Below, piece by piece: positions 46,167 through 54,729 of a stretch of 64,000 nucleotides of DNA. This DNA is from Methylobacterium sp. Leaf465. GTDB taxonomy: Bacteria; Pseudomonadota; Alphaproteobacteria; Rhizobiales; Beijerinckiaceae. Numbering within the stretch: position 1 is the stretch's first letter; every line of letters begins with the position of its first letter. A program made the translations under genes and the position numbers. Under the pieces are notes generated by a model, which ran no database searches, was not told the origin of the DNA, and worked only from the letters and a program-made list of their open reading frames with translations. Location: positions 219,546 to 283,545 of the forward strand of contig NZ_LMRA01000012.1 of assembly GCF_001424705.1 (NCBI RefSeq), in the 5' to 3' direction.

Positions 46167-46275
46167 GCGTCATCGTCCTCGCGTTGCGGATGGGCATCCG
46201 GATCGGAATGCCGGGCTGCGGCCGCCGGATGGGGTAGCGGTCTCGGTCGCCGGAGCTAAGATACCGGTGATATTT

Positions 46276-46285
46276 TGAATGCAAA
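46276..46285. promoter_or_regulatory. TGAATGCAAA box in FAD-oxidase/ltaE spacer
   Basis: The 10-mer TGAATGCAAA at 46276-46285 is identical to the one at 48202-48211. It lies 12 bp before the threonine aldolase start and 110 bp before the divergent FAD/Fe-S oxidase start. It is probably part of an operator for the nearby GntR protein. Confidence 0.45.
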
Positions 46286-46297
46286 CGGGCTTGCAAG

Positions 46298-47344
46298 ATG
46301 ATCGACCTGTTCAGCGACACCCAGACGCGGCCCACGACGGGGATGCGGGACGCCATGGCGCGGGCCGAGGTGGGGGATGAGCAGTCGGATTCCGACCCCA
46401 CGACCCTGGCGCTCTGCGAACGGGTGGCGGACCTGCTCGGCCAGGAGGCGGGCGTCTTCATGCCGTCCGGCACGATGTGCAATCTCGTGGCGATCCTGGT
46501 GCAGACCCGGCCCGGCGACGAGATCATCGTCGACGACCAGTCCCACATCTACAACACCGAGGCCGCCGGCTCGGCCGCCATCGGCGGCGTCTCCGTGATG
46601 GCCCTGAAGACCCCGGCGGGTGTCTACACGCCCGAGGCCTTCGCGGCGGCCATCCGCCCGTCCGCCCGCACGGCGCCGCGCTCCGCCCTGGTCTCGATCG
46701 AGCAGACGACGAGCTTCTCCGGCGGTTCGGTCTGGGCGCTCCCGGACATGCGGCGCATCCGCGACATCGCCCATGAGCGGGGCCTGCGGGCGCATATCGA
46801 CGGGGCCCGTCTCCTCAATGCGGTGGCGGCCACCGGCATCGCCGCGAAGGACTACGCCCAGGGCTTCGACAGCGCCTGGATCGATCTCAGCAAGGGCCTC
46901 GGCTGCCCGGTCGGGGCCGTCCTGTGCGGGACGCGGGCGTTCATTGCCGAGGCCTGGCGCTGGAAGTACCGCCTGGGCGGAGCCATGCGCCAGTCCGGGA
47001 TCCTGGCGGCCGCCGGCCTCTACGCCCTCGATCACCACGTCGACCAGCTCGTCCGCGACAACGCCCACGCGGCCCTGCTGCGCGACCGGATCGCGGGGGC
47101 GCCCGGCCTCGCCATCGACGAAGGTGCGGCCCAGTCCAACATCCTGTGCTTCTCGGTGGAGCCCCTCGGCGTCACGGCCGCCGCCTTCGCCCAGGCCTGC
47201 CTCGCAGAAGGTGTCCGGGTGCGGGCGATCGGAGCCCATCAGATCCGCGCCACGACCCATCTCGAGGTGGACGAGCCCAGCATCCTGCGAGCGGCCGAGG
47301 TGATCCGCGCCGAGGCCGAGCGCCTGTCGGCGCGCGCCGGCTGA
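46298..47344 (+). CDS. ltaE: Low-specificity L-threonine aldolase
   Basis: A 348-residue PLP enzyme that cleaves beta-hydroxy amino acids to glycine and an aldehyde. The PLP lysine is K199 in DLSKGLGCPVG. FMPSGTMCNLVAIL and HIDGARLLNAVAA are conserved. It belongs to the Trp/beta-eliminating family, thus L-threonine/L-allo-threonine or other beta-hydroxy acids such as phenylserine. The ATG at 46298 gives MIDLFSDTQTRP, the normal start. It lies between an FAD/Fe-S oxidase (divergent) and a GntR repressor (convergent), so it is probably part of the same catabolic regulon. Confidence 0.94.
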   Translation: MIDLFSDTQTRPTTGMRDAMARAEVGDEQSDSDPTTLALCERVADLLGQEAGVFMPSGTMCNLVAILVQTRPGDEIIVDDQSHIYNTEAAGSAAIGGVSVMALKTPAGVYTPEAFAAAIRPSARTAPRSALVSIEQTTSFSGGSVWALPDMRRIRDIAHERGLRAHIDGARLLNAVAATGIAAKDYAQGFDSAWIDLSKGLGCPVGAVLCGTRAFIAEAWRWKYRLGGAMRQSGILAAAGLYALDHHVDQLVRDNAHAALLRDRIAGAPGLAIDEGAAQSNILCFSVEPLGVTAAAFAQACLAEGVRVRAIGAHQIRATTHLEVDEPSILRAAEVIRAEAERLSARAG

Positions 47345-47396
47345 TCGGCTTCGCCGAGATCCGGCGAAGGATTCGGCGTGGACCCCATCGTGGCCA

Positions 47397-48125
47397 TCAG
47401 GCACCGGCCGTCGCGGTCTCCCGCACGGCGGCCGCGCGGCGCTTGTTGCGCAGGTGACGGAACAGGATGTCGCTGAGCTCCGGTCCCGCCCGGCGCCGCA
47501 GGGCGTCGAGGATCTCCTCGTGCTCGCGCATGGCCTCGCCCCAGCGGTCGCGGTCCTTGTCGAGATTGGCCGCGTAGCGCACCCGGCGCAGGCGCCCGGC
47601 GAAATTCGCGTAGGTCGTCCGCAGGGGCTCGTTGTCGGCGGCCTCCACGATCCGGTCGTGGATCGCCTGGTTGCCGGCAAAGTAACCGTGCAGGTCGCGG
47701 CGGAGATAGGCCGCGTACATTTCGTGGTGCAGGCGTTCGATCTCGGCAAAGCCCGCCTCGGTGATCTTCTCGCAGGCGAGGCGACCGGCCAGGGCCTCGA
47801 GACCGCCCATGACGTCGAACAATGCCACCATCTCGTCGGGGCCGAGCTGGCGGACCCGCGCGCCCCGGTTCGGCAGCAGGTCGATCAGCCCCTCGGAGGC
47901 CAGCACCTTCAGGGCTTCCCGCAGGGGGGTGCGCGAGATGCCGAAGCGTTCGCAGAGGAGCCGTTCTGGCACGCGCGCCCCGGGGGCGAGGTTGCCCTCG
48001 ACCACGTAGTCGCGAAGCTGCGCCAGCAAGGTCCCGTGCAGCGAGGCGACCCCCGCGCCCGCGATCCGGGGCGGGGATGCAGCCTCCGGGTCGACCGCGG
48101 AATCCGGGACGGAATCGAGCATCAT
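47397..48125 (-). CDS. GntR-family regulator with FCD domain
   Basis: A 242-residue regulator. The N-terminal winged helix is at VEGNLAPGARVPERLLCERF and GISRTPLREALKVLASEGLI. The C-terminal FCD effector domain (ALFDVMGGLEALAGRLACEK, HDRIVEAADNEPLRTTYANF with the His/Asp metal-ligand pattern) binds carboxylic acids in this family. The start was taken at 48125 (MMLDSV). It is divergent from the Sga-like aminotransferase, across a 221-bp spacer that holds direct repeats of the type GCGCAAAA-N-AATGC. It likely represses the island until its acid ligand is present. Confidence 0.9.
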   Translation of the reverse strand: MMLDSVPDSAVDPEAASPPRIAGAGVASLHGTLLAQLRDYVVEGNLAPGARVPERLLCERFGISRTPLREALKVLASEGLIDLLPNRGARVRQLGPDEMVALFDVMGGLEALAGRLACEKITEAGFAEIERLHHEMYAAYLRRDLHGYFAGNQAIHDRIVEAADNEPLRTTYANFAGRLRRVRYAANLDKDRDRWGEAMREHEEILDALRRRAGPELSDILFRHLRNKRRAAAVRETATAGA

Positions 48126-48171
48126 CGTTCCAGAAATATCAGCCGGTCGCGCCGCGGTCGAGGGCGATCGA

Positions 48172-48216
48172 GCGCAAAATAATGCTTGTGTCGCGCAAAA
48201 ATGAATGCAAATTTTT
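48172..48216. promoter_or_regulatory. Candidate GntR operator with direct repeats
   Basis: GCGCAAAATAATGC (about 48172-48185) and GCGCAAAAATGAATGC (about 48193-48208) are near-identical direct repeats, followed by TTTTT; the second contains TGAATGCAAA (48202-48211), the same 10-mer as in the ltaE spacer. It lies between the GntR gene and the aminotransferase gene. Confidence 0.5.
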
Positions 48217-48346
48217 GGTCGATTCAACCGGACGCGGATCGTATCGACGACAATCCAGCGCTGCTCGCCCTTCGACGCGACCGTGCTGCCCCCGTCCCGC
48301 GACCTGCCAGCTTCGTCTGGCGCACCTCAAAGCCTGCGAGGCCCCC

Positions 48347-49522
48347 ATGACGACACGGACCGGACGCCATTTCCTGCACATCCCGGGCCCGAGCCCGGTG
48401 CCCGAGCGCGTCCTGCGCGCCATGGACATGCCGGTGATCGACCATCGCGGTCCCGATTTCGCCAAGCTCGGGCGGGCGGTGCTGGAGGGCGCGCAGGCCG
48501 TGTTCCAGACCCGCGCGCCGGTGATCCTGTATCCCGGCTCGGGCACCGGGGCCTGGGAGGCCGCCATCGTCAACACCCTCTCGGCCGGCGACCGGGTGCT
48601 GATGTTCGAGACCGGCCACTTCGCCACCCTGTGGCGCCAGATGGCGGCCCGCTGGGGCATCGAGGTCGAGTTCGTGCCGGGCGACTGGCGCCGGGGCGTC
48701 GATCCGGCCAGGGTCGAGGCGATCCTGGCCGAGGACCGGGCGAAGTCGATCAAGGCCGTGATGGTGGTCCACAACGAGACCTCGACCGGCGTCACCAGCC
48801 GCATCGCCGAGATCCGCAAGGCCATCGACCGGGCCCATCATCCGGCCCTCTTCCTCGTCGACACCATCTCGGGCCTCGGCTCGGCCGAGTACGCCCACGA
48901 TTCCTGGGGCGTCGACGTCTCGGTGAGCTGCTCGCAGAAGGGCTTGATGCTGCCCCCCGGCCTCGGCCTCGTCGCGCTCTCGGACAAGGCGCTCGCCGCC
49001 ACCAAGACCGCCACCCTGCCACGCTCCTACTGGGACTGGCAGGAGATGCTGAAGCCGAACGCGGCGGGCTACTTCCCCTACACGCCGGCGACCAACCTGC
49101 TCTACGGCCTGCGCGAGGCCATCGCCATCCTGAGGGAGGAGGGCCTGCCCCAGGTCTTCGCCCGTCACCAGCGCCTCGCCGCCGCGACCCGCGCCGCCGT
49201 GGAGGCCTGGGGCCTCGAGGTCCTGTGCCAGGAGCCGTCGGAGTACTCGCCGGTGCTCACCGCCGTGGTGATGCCGGAGGGCCATGACGCCGACGCCCTG
49301 CGCACCCTGATCCTGGAGAAGTACGACCTGTCCCTCGGCACCGGCCTTGCGAAGGTCGCCGGCAAGGTCTTCCGCATCGGCCATCTCGGCGAGACCAACG
49401 ACCTCATGCTGATGGCCGCCCTGTCCGGCGTCGAGATGGGCCTGAAGGCCGGTGCCGTGCCCCACACCCGCGGCGGCGTGCTGGCCGCCATGGATGCCCT
49501 GCGTTCCGGGCTGGACGATTGA
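48347..49522 (+). CDS. Serine-glyoxylate-type aminotransferase (class V)
   Basis: A 391-residue PLP class V aminotransferase. HIPGPSPVPERVLRAMDMPV, then YPGSGTGAWEAAI and VMVVHNETSTGVTS match serine-glyoxylate and alanine-glyoxylate transaminases. The PLP lysine is K198 in CSQKGLMLPPG. It resembles the methylotroph serine-cycle Sga but is clearly a distinct paralogue with its own regulator, so the donor is uncertain; taurine-like, ureidoglycine- or aspartate-glyoxylate activity is possible. ATG at 48347. An MFS carrier gene follows after 286 bp. Confidence 0.85.
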   Translation: MTTRTGRHFLHIPGPSPVPERVLRAMDMPVIDHRGPDFAKLGRAVLEGAQAVFQTRAPVILYPGSGTGAWEAAIVNTLSAGDRVLMFETGHFATLWRQMAARWGIEVEFVPGDWRRGVDPARVEAILAEDRAKSIKAVMVVHNETSTGVTSRIAEIRKAIDRAHHPALFLVDTISGLGSAEYAHDSWGVDVSVSCSQKGLMLPPGLGLVALSDKALAATKTATLPRSYWDWQEMLKPNAAGYFPYTPATNLLYGLREAIAILREEGLPQVFARHQRLAAATRAAVEAWGLEVLCQEPSEYSPVLTAVVMPEGHDADALRTLILEKYDLSLGTGLAKVAGKVFRIGHLGETNDLMLMAALSGVEMGLKAGAVPHTRGGVLAAMDALRSGLDD

Positions 49523-49570
49523 GGAGCCACCTCCGGCGGACCCGACGGATCGGGGTCTGACAGACCGTCA

Positions 49571-49675
49571 TTCCGGGGCGCCGAAGGCGAGCCCGGAATC
49601 CTGATCCGCCGACGGTGCCGGACGCGATGAACCCTGCGGTTCTGGATCCCGGGCTCCGCTGCGCGGCCCCGGGAT
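49571..49675. repeat. Palindromic repeat pair (REP-like)
   Basis: Two hairpins lie together: TTCCGGG...CCCGGAA (49571-49577 with 49592-49598) and ATCCCGGG...CCCGGGAT (49646-49653 with 49668-49675). Their outer edges (GTCATTCC and GGATGAC) are also almost complementary. This arrangement, with GGCGCCGAAGGCGAGC in the loop, is common in intergenic repeats of Bradyrhizobium- and Methylobacterium-type genomes. Rest of the 49523-49808 gap holds no gene. Confidence 0.6.
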
Positions 49676-49808
49676 GACCGAGTGCCAAAGGCGAAACCCT
49701 CGGAGAAACGAAGACCCGACGCCCTCATCACACCACCCCGACGCACCCCCACAAACAGCCCGGCGATCAGACCGGGCGGGAGGACGCGTTCAACCGGAGG
49801 AAACCCCG

Positions 49809-51131
49809 ATGACGCCAGATCAAGGACGCATGACCGCGTCAGGACCAGCGAAAAGACGCGTCTCCGCGTCGAACATGGTCCTGTTCCTGCTCTGCCTGAT
49901 GTACTTCGTCACCTATCTCGACCGGGTGAACATCGCGACGGCGGGCGGCGAGATCATGAAGGATCTCGGGCTTTCGAACACCCAGTTCGGCCTGATCCTG
50001 TCCGCCTTCGCCTATCCCTACGCCATCTTCCAGGTCATCGGCGGCTCGGTGGGCGACAAGTTCGGCGCCCGGCGCACGCTCCTGGTCTGCGGCCTGATCT
50101 GGGCTTCGGCCACGATCCTCACCGGCCTCGTCGGCGGTCTGATCAGCCTGTTCCTCGCCCGCGTGCTGCTGGGCTTCGGCGAGGGCGCGACCTTCCCCAC
50201 CGCCACCCGCGCCATGCAGAACTGGACGGCGCCGGGCAAGCGCGGCTTCGCGCAGGGCATCACCCACGCCTTCGCCCGGCTCGGCAACGCGGTGGCACCG
50301 CCCATCGTGGCCGTGCTGATCTACCATGTGGGCTGGCGCCTCGGCTTCGTCGTCCTGGGCGTGGCGAGCTTCGCCTGGGTCGTGGTCTGGTACCTGTATT
50401 TCCGCGACGATCCGAAGGACCATCCGGCGATCACCCCGGAGGAACTGGCCGTCCTGCCGCCGCCGAGCAAGGTCGGCGCCAAGCAGAACATTCCCTGGAG
50501 CCGCCTGACCCTGCGCATGCTGCCGGTGACGCTGACCTACTTCTGCTACGGCTGGACCCTGTGGCTGTTCCTCGGCTGGCTGCCGAGCTTCTTCAAGCTC
50601 AATTACGGCCTCGACCTGAAGAACTCGGCCCTGTTCGCCTCGGGCGTGTTCTTCGCCGGCGTCGTCGGCGACACCCTCGGCGGCGTCTTCAGCGACCGCA
50701 TCCTGAAGAAGACCGGCAACCTCAAGCTCGCCCGCCTGAGCGTCATCGTGGTCGGCTTCCTCGGCGCGGCGGCGAGCCTCGCCGGCGTGTTCTTCACCCG
50801 CGACCTGACCCTGGTGGCGCTGCTGCTGAGCTCGGGCTTCTTCTTCGCCGAGCTGGTCATCGGCCCGATCTGGTCGGTGCCGATGGACATCGCGCCGAAA
50901 TATTCGGGCACGGCGGCCGGCCTGATGAACACCGGCTCGGCGGTGGCGGCGATCATCTCGCCGATCGTCTTCGGGATGATCGTCGACATGACGGGAAGCT
51001 GGACCCTGCCCTTCGCCGGTTCCGTCGGCCTCTGCCTGCTCGGCGCCGGCCTCGCCTTCACCATGCACCCCGAGCGTCCGTTCGTGGAGGAGCCCGCGGT
51101 GCCGCTGGGACGGGCCGTCCCGGCGGAATAG
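49809..51131 (+). CDS. MFS transporter (anion:cation symporter type)
   Basis: A 440-residue carrier with 12 predicted helices. YLDRVNIATAGGEIMKDLGL after helix 1 and SVGDKFGARRTLLVC in loop 2-3 match the ACS family (phthalate, glucarate, hexuronate and similar acid:H+ symporters). FRDDPKDHPAIT begins the central cytosolic loop. It likely imports an organic acid used by the island. The start at 49809 has a strong GGAGG ribosome site. It is followed after 64 bp by the CoA-transferase gene and a repeat in between. Confidence 0.9.
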   Translation: MTPDQGRMTASGPAKRRVSASNMVLFLLCLMYFVTYLDRVNIATAGGEIMKDLGLSNTQFGLILSAFAYPYAIFQVIGGSVGDKFGARRTLLVCGLIWASATILTGLVGGLISLFLARVLLGFGEGATFPTATRAMQNWTAPGKRGFAQGITHAFARLGNAVAPPIVAVLIYHVGWRLGFVVLGVASFAWVVVWYLYFRDDPKDHPAITPEELAVLPPPSKVGAKQNIPWSRLTLRMLPVTLTYFCYGWTLWLFLGWLPSFFKLNYGLDLKNSALFASGVFFAGVVGDTLGGVFSDRILKKTGNLKLARLSVIVVGFLGAAASLAGVFFTRDLTLVALLLSSGFFFAELVIGPIWSVPMDIAPKYSGTAAGLMNTGSAVAAIISPIVFGMIVDMTGSWTLPFAGSVGLCLLGAGLAFTMHPERPFVEEPAVPLGRAVPAE

Positions 51132-51142
51132 CGCTGGATCCC

Positions 51143-51167
51143 ACCCTCCCCCGCAGAGGGGGAGGGT
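51143..51167. repeat. Palindrome ACCCTCCCCC/GGGGGAGGGT
   Basis: The arms ACCCTCCCCC (51143-51152) and GGGGGAGGGT (51158-51167) pair perfectly around GCAGA. It resembles the palindrome near 1764-1782. It may act as a terminator for the MFS gene or be a dispersed repeat. Confidence 0.6.
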
Positions 51168-51195
51168 TACGCGAGCAACACAGGAGCCGAGCACG

Positions 51196-52431
51196 ATGGA
51201 CGAACCCGTGCACGACACATCCCGCCCCAGTTCCCGTCCCCTGCCCCTGGCGGGCCTGCGCGTCCTCGACGTGACGCAGGTGATGGCGGGGCCGGTCTGC
51301 AGCATGCTGCTCGCCGATCTCGGGGCGGACGTGATCAAGATCGAGCCGCCCGGCACCGGCGACCAGACCCGGGGCGCCATGGGATTCAAGATGAAGGGGC
51401 CCGACAGCATGGGCTTTCTCAACATGAATCGGAACAAGCGCAGCCTCGCCCTCAACCTGAAGAGTCCGGCGGGCCGCGACCTCCTCCTCGACATGGCCGA
51501 GACCGCCGACATCGTGGTCGAGAACTACCGCCCCGGCGTGATGGCCCGGCTCGGCCTCGGCTACGACGCGATGCGGGCGCGCAACCGCGGCCTGATCTAC
51601 GCCAGCATCTCGGGCTTCGGGCAGACCGGCCCCTGGGCCAAGCGCCCTGGCTACGACCTCATGGCCCAGGCGATGTCCGGCGTCATGAGCGTCACCGGCC
51701 ATCCCGGCGGGCCGCCCGTGAAGGCCGGCGTGCCGGTGGCCGATATCGGCTGCGCGCTGTTCGCGGTCTACGGCATCCTCAGCGCCTATATCGGCCGGCA
51801 GGCCAGCGGCGAGGGCCAGTACATCGACGCGTCGCTGTTCGATTCGGCGCTGGCCTTCTCGATCTGGGATACGAGCGAGTACTGGGGCACCGGCCGGACC
51901 CCGGAGCCCCTGGGCACGGCCAACCGCATGAGCGCGCCCTACCAGGCGGTGCGGGCGGCGGACGGCTACTTCGTCATGGGGGCGACGAACCAGAAGCTCT
52001 GGCGCCTGCTCTGCGACGTGCTCGGCCGGGAGGATCTGCTGGCCGACGACCGCTTCGGCGACATCGCCGGGCGCCTCGCCCACCGCGAGGTCCTGATCGC
52101 CGAGCTGGAGACGAGTTTCGCCGCCAAGACCGCCGAGGAGTGGGTGGCCGATCTGCTGGCCGCCGGCATCCCGGCCGGGCGCATGAACACCTATCCGGAG
52201 GCCTTCGAGAGCGAGCACGGCCGCCACCGCCAGATGCGCATCGAGGTGCCCCATCCGATCGAGGGCAACGTGCCGAACATCGGCTTCCCGGTGAAGCTCT
52301 CGGGCACGCCGGCCCAGGTCCGCCGCCACGCGCCGCTCCTGGGCGAGCACGCCGACGAGATCCTGTCGGAGCTCGGCCTGTCCGAGGCGGCGGTCGAGCG
52401 CCTGCGCGCAGAGGGGGCCTTCGCCGCATGA
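51196..52431 (+). CDS. CaiB/BaiF-family CoA-transferase
   Basis: A 411-residue class III CoA-transferase. LAGLRVLDVTQVMAGPVCSM and LADLGADVIKIEPPGTGDQT are the N-terminal family motifs. The catalytic Asp is expected in NLKSPAGRDLLLDMAETADI or the following ENYRPGVM region; GPWAKRPGYDLMAQAMSG is also typical. It would move CoA from a donor such as succinyl-CoA or formyl-CoA to an organic acid. It overlaps the crotonase gene by 4 bp (ATGA). The two probably activate and then process the acid imported by the MFS protein. Substrate unknown. Confidence 0.9.
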   Translation: MDEPVHDTSRPSSRPLPLAGLRVLDVTQVMAGPVCSMLLADLGADVIKIEPPGTGDQTRGAMGFKMKGPDSMGFLNMNRNKRSLALNLKSPAGRDLLLDMAETADIVVENYRPGVMARLGLGYDAMRARNRGLIYASISGFGQTGPWAKRPGYDLMAQAMSGVMSVTGHPGGPPVKAGVPVADIGCALFAVYGILSAYIGRQASGEGQYIDASLFDSALAFSIWDTSEYWGTGRTPEPLGTANRMSAPYQAVRAADGYFVMGATNQKLWRLLCDVLGREDLLADDRFGDIAGRLAHREVLIAELETSFAAKTAEEWVADLLAAGIPAGRMNTYPEAFESEHGRHRQMRIEVPHPIEGNVPNIGFPVKLSGTPAQVRRHAPLLGEHADEILSELGLSEAAVERLRAEGAFAA

Positions 52432-53213
52432 GCGCGACCACCGACGCGGGGGCCGTCCGCTACCGGGTCGAGGGCGGCGTCGCCCACCTCACCTTCGACC
52501 GGCCGGCCGCCCGCAACGCCCTCACCTTCGCGATGTACGACGCCCTGGCGGAGAACCTCGCGCGCATCGAGGCGGACCCGTCCGTGCGCGTCGCCGTGCT
52601 GCGGGGCGCCGGCGGTCAGGCCTTCGTGGCCGGCACGGACATCGAGCAGTTCGTCGGCTTCACGGGCGCGGACGGCGTCGCCTACGAGGCCCGCATCGAG
52701 GGCTACGTCGCAGGGCTGGAGCGCTGCCGCGTGCCGACCGTGGCGGTGATCGAGGGCTGGGCGGTGGGCGGCGGCCTCGCCATCGCCAATGCCTGCGACC
52801 TCCGGGTGGCGCAGGCCGGGGCCCGCTTCGGGGTCCCCATCGCCCGGACCCTGGGCAACTGCCTCTCGCCGGCCAACCTGCGCCGGCTCACTGCGACGTT
52901 GGGCCAGGGCCTCGTCACCCGCATGATGCTGCTGGCCGAGATGCCCACCGCCGAGTCCCTGGCGCCGCTGGGCTACCTCGCCGCTGTGGCGGAACCCGAT
53001 CGTCTCGACGCCGAGGTGGCGGCGCTCTGCGCGCGCCTGCTCGGACATGCCCCCGTGACCATGCGGGTCACCCGCGCGATGCTGCGCCGCCTGGAGCGGG
53101 ACCCGCAGGCCGAGGCGACGGACCTCATCGCGGAATGCTACGGCAGCCGCGACTTCGCGGCCGGGGTCGAGGCCTTCCTGGCCAAGCGGCCCGCGGCCTG
53201 GACCGGCACCTGA
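52428..53213 (+). CDS. Enoyl-CoA hydratase/isomerase (crotonase) family protein
   Basis: A 261-residue crotonase-fold protein. Oxyanion-hole segments are AFVAGTDIEQF and GWAVGGGLAIANACDLRVA. Where hydratases carry the two catalytic glutamates (FG.PE. and the following helix), this protein reads RFGVPIARTLGN and LVTRMMLLAEM, so both appear to be replaced. It is therefore unlikely to be a plain hydratase; it may be a lyase, isomerase, thioesterase-like or other crotonase. It is coupled to the CoA-transferase gene by an ATGA overlap and to the gamma-carbonic-anhydrase-like gene 13 bp downstream. Confidence 0.85.
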   Translation: MSATTDAGAVRYRVEGGVAHLTFDRPAARNALTFAMYDALAENLARIEADPSVRVAVLRGAGGQAFVAGTDIEQFVGFTGADGVAYEARIEGYVAGLERCRVPTVAVIEGWAVGGGLAIANACDLRVAQAGARFGVPIARTLGNCLSPANLRRLTATLGQGLVTRMMLLAEMPTAESLAPLGYLAAVAEPDRLDAEVAALCARLLGHAPVTMRVTRAMLRRLERDPQAEATDLIAECYGSRDFAAGVEAFLAKRPAAWTGT

Positions 53214-53226
53214 GCGAGGACGCCGC

Positions 53227-53754
53227 ATGACCCTCTACGCCCTCGGCCCGCATCGGCCGCAGCTCGCCGACGCGGACAGCACCTGGATCGCCCCGGGGGC
53301 CCACGTGATCGGGCGCGTCCATCTCGGCCGCGAGGTCTCGATCTGGTTCGGCGCCGTCCTGCGCGGCGACAACGACGAGATCCGGATCGGCGACCGCACC
53401 AACATCCAGGACGGGGCGGTGCTGCATGCCGATCCCGGCTTTCCCCTGCACCTCGGAGACGATGTCACCGTCGGGCATCGTGCCATCGTGCATGGCTGCA
53501 CCGGGGCCGGCAGCCTCGTCGGCATGGGGGCCACGATCCTGAACGGCGCCCGCATCGGTCGCAATTGCCTGATCGGTGCCAATGCGCTGGTGACCGAGGG
53601 CAAGGCGTTTCCCGACAACAGCCTCATCGTCGGCGCTCCCGCCAGGGCCGTGCGTACGCTCGACGCGGAGAGCGCGGAGCGCCTGACGCAGACCGCCGGA
53701 AACTACGTCGCCAACGGCCGCCGCTTCCGCCAGGATCTGCGCGAGCTTCCCTGA
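53227..53754 (+). CDS. Gamma-carbonic-anhydrase/PaaY-like hexapeptide protein
   Basis: A 175-residue left-handed beta-helix protein with hexapeptide repeats. The metal ligands fit the gamma-CA pattern: VLHADPG, GHRAIVHGC (two His). GRVHLGREVSIWFGAVLRGD and the GMGATILNGARIGRNCLIG run are typical of the PaaY/CaiE/YrdA group. PaaY is a thioesterase guarding phenylacetate catabolism, so with a CoA-transferase and a crotonase next to it, a CoA-salvage role is attractive. Carbonic anhydrase activity is the alternative. Confidence 0.88.
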   Translation: MTLYALGPHRPQLADADSTWIAPGAHVIGRVHLGREVSIWFGAVLRGDNDEIRIGDRTNIQDGAVLHADPGFPLHLGDDVTVGHRAIVHGCTGAGSLVGMGATILNGARIGRNCLIGANALVTEGKAFPDNSLIVGAPARAVRTLDAESAERLTQTAGNYVANGRRFRQDLRELP

Positions 53755-54147
53755 GGCACCTGACCGAGGCCGTCGCCGAACCGGCGCGGCCATCGCCGGC
53801 CTGACCGGTGGATCACAGGTCGAACGATCGCGGGGAACGGTCGACGAATCCGCCCTGCCCGATCCGCTCGTCGCCCGAATCGGCCGCTTCGGCGCAATCT
53901 CGGCACCGGCCCGGGACCCGCCGATACCCGAACGTCGTGTGCGCCCGCGTGCAGGCGCCCCGTCGGTCGAGAAGACGTCTGCACATCGTGCCGTTCGGAA
54001 GAGGTTCGATCATGCGCGTGAATATGATTTCGCGAGAACGATAAGTATCGACGCAAACATAGGCGTATTGACCATGCGCGAAGATTGCCTACCGTTATCC
54101 AGGGCAGGTGCTGCGCCGGACCGGGTAGGGAGAGGCAGGTCGCGACC

Positions 54148-54729
54148 ATGCTTGTCGGGATGCCATTCCTGCGGGTCTTCGACCGAATGGGCTACGGCGG
54201 GCTCGTGCTTTCGACGAATGGACACGTGCTGGCCATCAACGAAAGCGCACGCCACATCTTCCAGAGTCTGTTTTGCTTGAGCCGGTCCGAGGTCGAGGTC
54301 GAGGTTCTGAACGGGCTCGGGCGCGGGATCGTCAAGCGGTTGCTCGGGCAGGGTCGGGCACGCTTCCAACTGGACAGTGAGAACTGGATCCTGGTGGAGC
54401 GCCCCGACCAGCGCCCGCTGATCATGAGTTCCGTGCCGCTTCCGGTCGACGGCGCTGACGGGCCGCACTCGGTCCTTCTGCTGATCGACCTCGACGCGAC
54501 GCCACTCCTCAACCGCGCCGCCCTGGAGCAGGTCTTTGGATTGACCCGCACGGAAGCGAAACTCGCCACCCTGATGGCCCAGGGCGCGACCCTTGCGGAA
54601 GCGGCGGGGCTCCAGGGTGTCCGCGTCGCCACCGTGCGGACCCAGCTCCGCTCGATCTTCACCAAGACCCATACCCATCGGCAGGCCGAACTGGTGATGC
54701 TGGTGTCCCGGCTCTCCAGCCTGCCCTGA
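54148..54729 (+). CDS. LuxR-type HTH regulator (solo)
   Basis: A 193-residue protein. The C-terminal 60 residues are a LuxR-type helix-turn-helix (LTRTEAKLATLMAQGATLAE, AAGLQGVRVATVRTQLRSIF). The N-terminal part (FLRVFDRMGYGGLVLSTNGH) looks like a PAS-like sensor rather than an acyl-homoserine-lactone domain. The start at 54148 has a good AGAGGCAGG site; an ATG at 54085 is an alternative. No kinase or autoinducer synthase is adjacent. The 393-bp gap upstream is AT-richer near its end and is a likely promoter region with no recognised operator. Confidence 0.85.
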   Translation: MLVGMPFLRVFDRMGYGGLVLSTNGHVLAINESARHIFQSLFCLSRSEVEVEVLNGLGRGIVKRLLGQGRARFQLDSENWILVERPDQRPLIMSSVPLPVDGADGPHSVLLLIDLDATPLLNRAALEQVFGLTRTEAKLATLMAQGATLAEAAGLQGVRVATVRTQLRSIFTKTHTHRQAELVMLVSRLSSLP

